A stretch of DNA of 14,354 bases from an uncultured Dietzia sp. (GTDB lineage: Bacteria; Actinomycetota; Actinomycetes; Mycobacteriales; Mycobacteriaceae). The translations under genes were made by a program, and so were the position numbers. The notes beneath the pieces are model-generated. The model saw only the letters and a program-made list of their open reading frames with translations, was not told the DNA's origin and did not search any database. Positions 13,105 to 14,354 of the stretch are shown here, in pieces. The first letter of the stretch is position 1; every line of letters starts with the position of its first letter. The DNA lies in assembly GCA_946570335.1 (NCBI GenBank), contig CAMNYG010000009.1:1-14354 (forward strand), written 5' to 3'.

Positions 13105-14354
13105 GTGAGCACCTCGGTGGTGGTCGAACGGAGCTCGGCGGCGATGCGACCGGCGGCGGTCCGGACATCGGCCAGCACCATCTCGACGTCGACGTCGGTC
13201 AGATTCGGATCCAGCACGGTGAGTTTGAGGCAGGGGCGGCCGTCCACCACGGTCGCCGCCACCAGGGAATGTCCCTCGGCGAAGAGGGCGTCGCGGACCG
13301 GACGTACGAGGTGATCCGAGAGGGCTTCCCCGGTGGGACACGGCCCGGATCCCGCGGTGTCGTGCGCGCAGGGGTCTCGCGGGAAGTCCACACGTGGGTG
13401 TGGCCGGAACAGCACGGTCGACAGCTGGGGTCGGCGAACCAGGTCCAGCTCCGGATCCTGCTCGATGCAGTGCGCGATCCTGAGGGCGGAGTCGATCGAT
13501 GCGTCGAGCAGCTGGCCGATGCCCTCGGCGCCCAGGACGCGCAGGGTCATCCACAGTTTGAGGGCGTCGAAGCGCCGGGTGGTCTGCAGGGACTTGTCGA
13601 CGGCAGGCCCCCCGCCCGTGGGGTCTCCGGTTGTGCCGCCACCGGTGTGGCCGGGGTCGTCGGCGGGATTGAGATAATCGGCGTGGACGGCCGAGTGGCG
13701 GAAGCCGGCGCCGTCACGCAGTAGCAGTGCTGAAGCGGCGACCGGCAGGAAGAACGTCTTGTGGAAGTCGACGGTCACAGAATCCGCGGTACCTATCCCG
13801 TCGAGTAGCGCCCGATGCGTGGGGGAGACGAGGAGACCACCTCCGTAGGCCGCGTCCACGTGGAGCCACACGGCGTGCCGGGAGCAGACCTCGCCGATGG
13901 CGCGGAGGGGGTCGATCGCGCCGTGGTCGGTGGTCCCGGCGACGGCCACCACAGCCGCGACTTCCGTTCCGGATTCGGCCAGGGAGGCCAGGGTGTGGTC
14001 CAGGGCCACGGGATCCATTCGATCGCCGTCGCCCGGCAACGCGATCACGGCATCCGGCGCAAGTCCGAGCAGGCGCGCTGCTTTCACCACGCTCAGGTGG
14101 GCGTGTTCGCCGGTCACGATCCGCAGACGCGTCAGCCTCGAGCAGCGGTCGCCCGCACGCCCGAGACGGTTCTCGCGGGCGGTGAACAGCGCCTGGAGAT
14201 TGGACGCGCTGCCGCCGGTGGTGAACACCCCGTCCGGGGCGATTCCGGCGGGATTGTCGAACCCGATGAGGTCGGCGACCCATTCGATGAGTCTCTGCTC
14301 GATGAGACATGCCGAGGTGCCCTGGTCCCAGGTCTCCACAGCGGTGTTGACCGA
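13101..14354 (-). CDS. desA: PLP-dependent group II decarboxylase, siderophore diamine-forming (5' end outside window)
   Basis: The frame is open to the right edge; 417 C-terminal residues are visible of a family that is usually about 480-520, so roughly 70-100 N-terminal residues are missing. Counting from the edge, key sites are TWDQGTSACLIEQ near the start, TGGSASNLQAL (PLP phosphate), HAHLSVVKAARLLG (ring-stacking His, about 86), HVDAAYGGG (Asp 167, PLP nitrogen) and DFHKTFFLP (Lys 199, Schiff base; codon 13758-13760). It decarboxylates an amino acid to a diamine. Operon context suggests lysine to cadaverine (DesA role), although 2,4-diaminobutyrate or ornithine decarboxylases are in the same family. 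A Gly/Thr/Pro-rich insertion (GHTGGGTTGDPTGGGPAVDK) follows the active site. Its stop overlaps the hydroxylase GTG by 4 bp. The operon promoter, possibly iron-regulated, lies outside the window. Confidence 0.88.
   Translation of the reverse strand, partial: SVNTAVETWDQGTSACLIEQRLIEWVADLIGFDNPAGIAPDGVFTTGGSASNLQALFTARENRLGRAGDRCSRLTRLRIVTGEHAHLSVVKAARLLGLAPDAVIALPGDGDRMDPVALDHTLASLAESGTEVAAVVAVAGTTDHGAIDPLRAIGEVCSRHAVWLHVDAAYGGGLLVSPTHRALLDGIGTADSVTVDFHKTFFLPVAASALLLRDGAGFRHSAVHADYLNPADDPGHTGGGTTGDPTGGGPAVDKSLQTTRRFDALKLWMTLRVLGAEGIGQLLDASIDSALRIAHCIEQDPELDLVRRPQLSTVLFRPHPRVDFPRDPCAHDTAGSGPCPTGEALSDHLVRPVRDALFAEGHSLVAATVVDGRPCLKLTVLDPNLTDVDVEMVLADVRTAAGRIAAELRSTTTEVLT

Noticed and set aside
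13105..13554. 150-codon N-terminal extension of the N-hydroxylase
   Set aside because: Arg/Pro-rich shadow of the decarboxylase; the GTG at 13104 gives the usual family N-terminus just before GIGIGPFNLG and a typical GTGA overlap.
1..14354. Mobile elements, CRISPR, tRNA or rRNA genes
   Set aside because: No transposase or integrase frames, no regularly spaced direct repeats, and no tRNA- or rRNA-like sequence were found by eye on either strand.

Overview
The window is about 14.4 kb of very GC-rich DNA with many GTG starts, 4-bp ATGA/GTGA gene overlaps and TANNNT-type -10 elements. This points to an actinomycete. The nrtR/nadA/nadC arrangement and the protein styles suggest Mycobacteriales, perhaps a Dietzia-like genus, but the genus is an inference from memory and was not searched. 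No tRNA, rRNA, CRISPR array, insertion sequence or phage gene was seen. No gene-free stretch exceeds 300 bases; the longest is 7681-7915.

Region 1 (1-2925) is an NAD de novo synthesis locus. A membrane protein tail enters from the left edge and converges on nrtR, a Nudix-fold regulator whose catalytic box is degenerate. nrtR is divergent from nadA-nadC. A 25-bp inverted repeat (874-898) lies between them over the likely nrtR promoter and next to the likely nadA promoter, so one site could control both directions. nadA and nadC overlap by 4 bp, and nadB (L-aspartate oxidase) is absent from between them. A hypothetical gene (3042-3560) follows.

Region 2 (3697-7680, minus strand) holds a phosphodiesterase/nucleotide-pyrophosphatase-family enzyme and then, after a hairpin, a tightly coupled three-gene unit. 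That unit is a zinc alcohol dehydrogenase, a short lipoprotein with only about one lobe of a family-3 solute-binding domain, and a CDF-like transporter whose usual metal-site residues are substituted. The last two genes each start inside the stop codon of the previous gene.

Region 3 (7916-9169, plus strand) carries two tandem paralogous small secreted proteins of unknown function. Both have a signal peptide, a shared SVTGSLPG core and exactly two cysteines in the mature chain.

Region 4 (9131-14354, minus strand) is a hydroxamate siderophore operon of the desferrioxamine (Des) type: PLP decarboxylase (cut by the right edge), FAD-dependent amine N-hydroxylase, and an 870-residue protein fusing a GNAT acyltransferase (DesC role) to an IucA/IucC-family NIS synthetase (DesD role). 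All three genes are joined by 4-bp overlaps. The encoded route is diamine, then N-hydroxydiamine, then N-acylated hydroxamate, then ATP-dependent oligomerisation or cyclisation. The operon ends by overlapping the convergent secreted-protein gene by 39 bp, and a near-perfect 19-bp palindrome sits inside the overlap.
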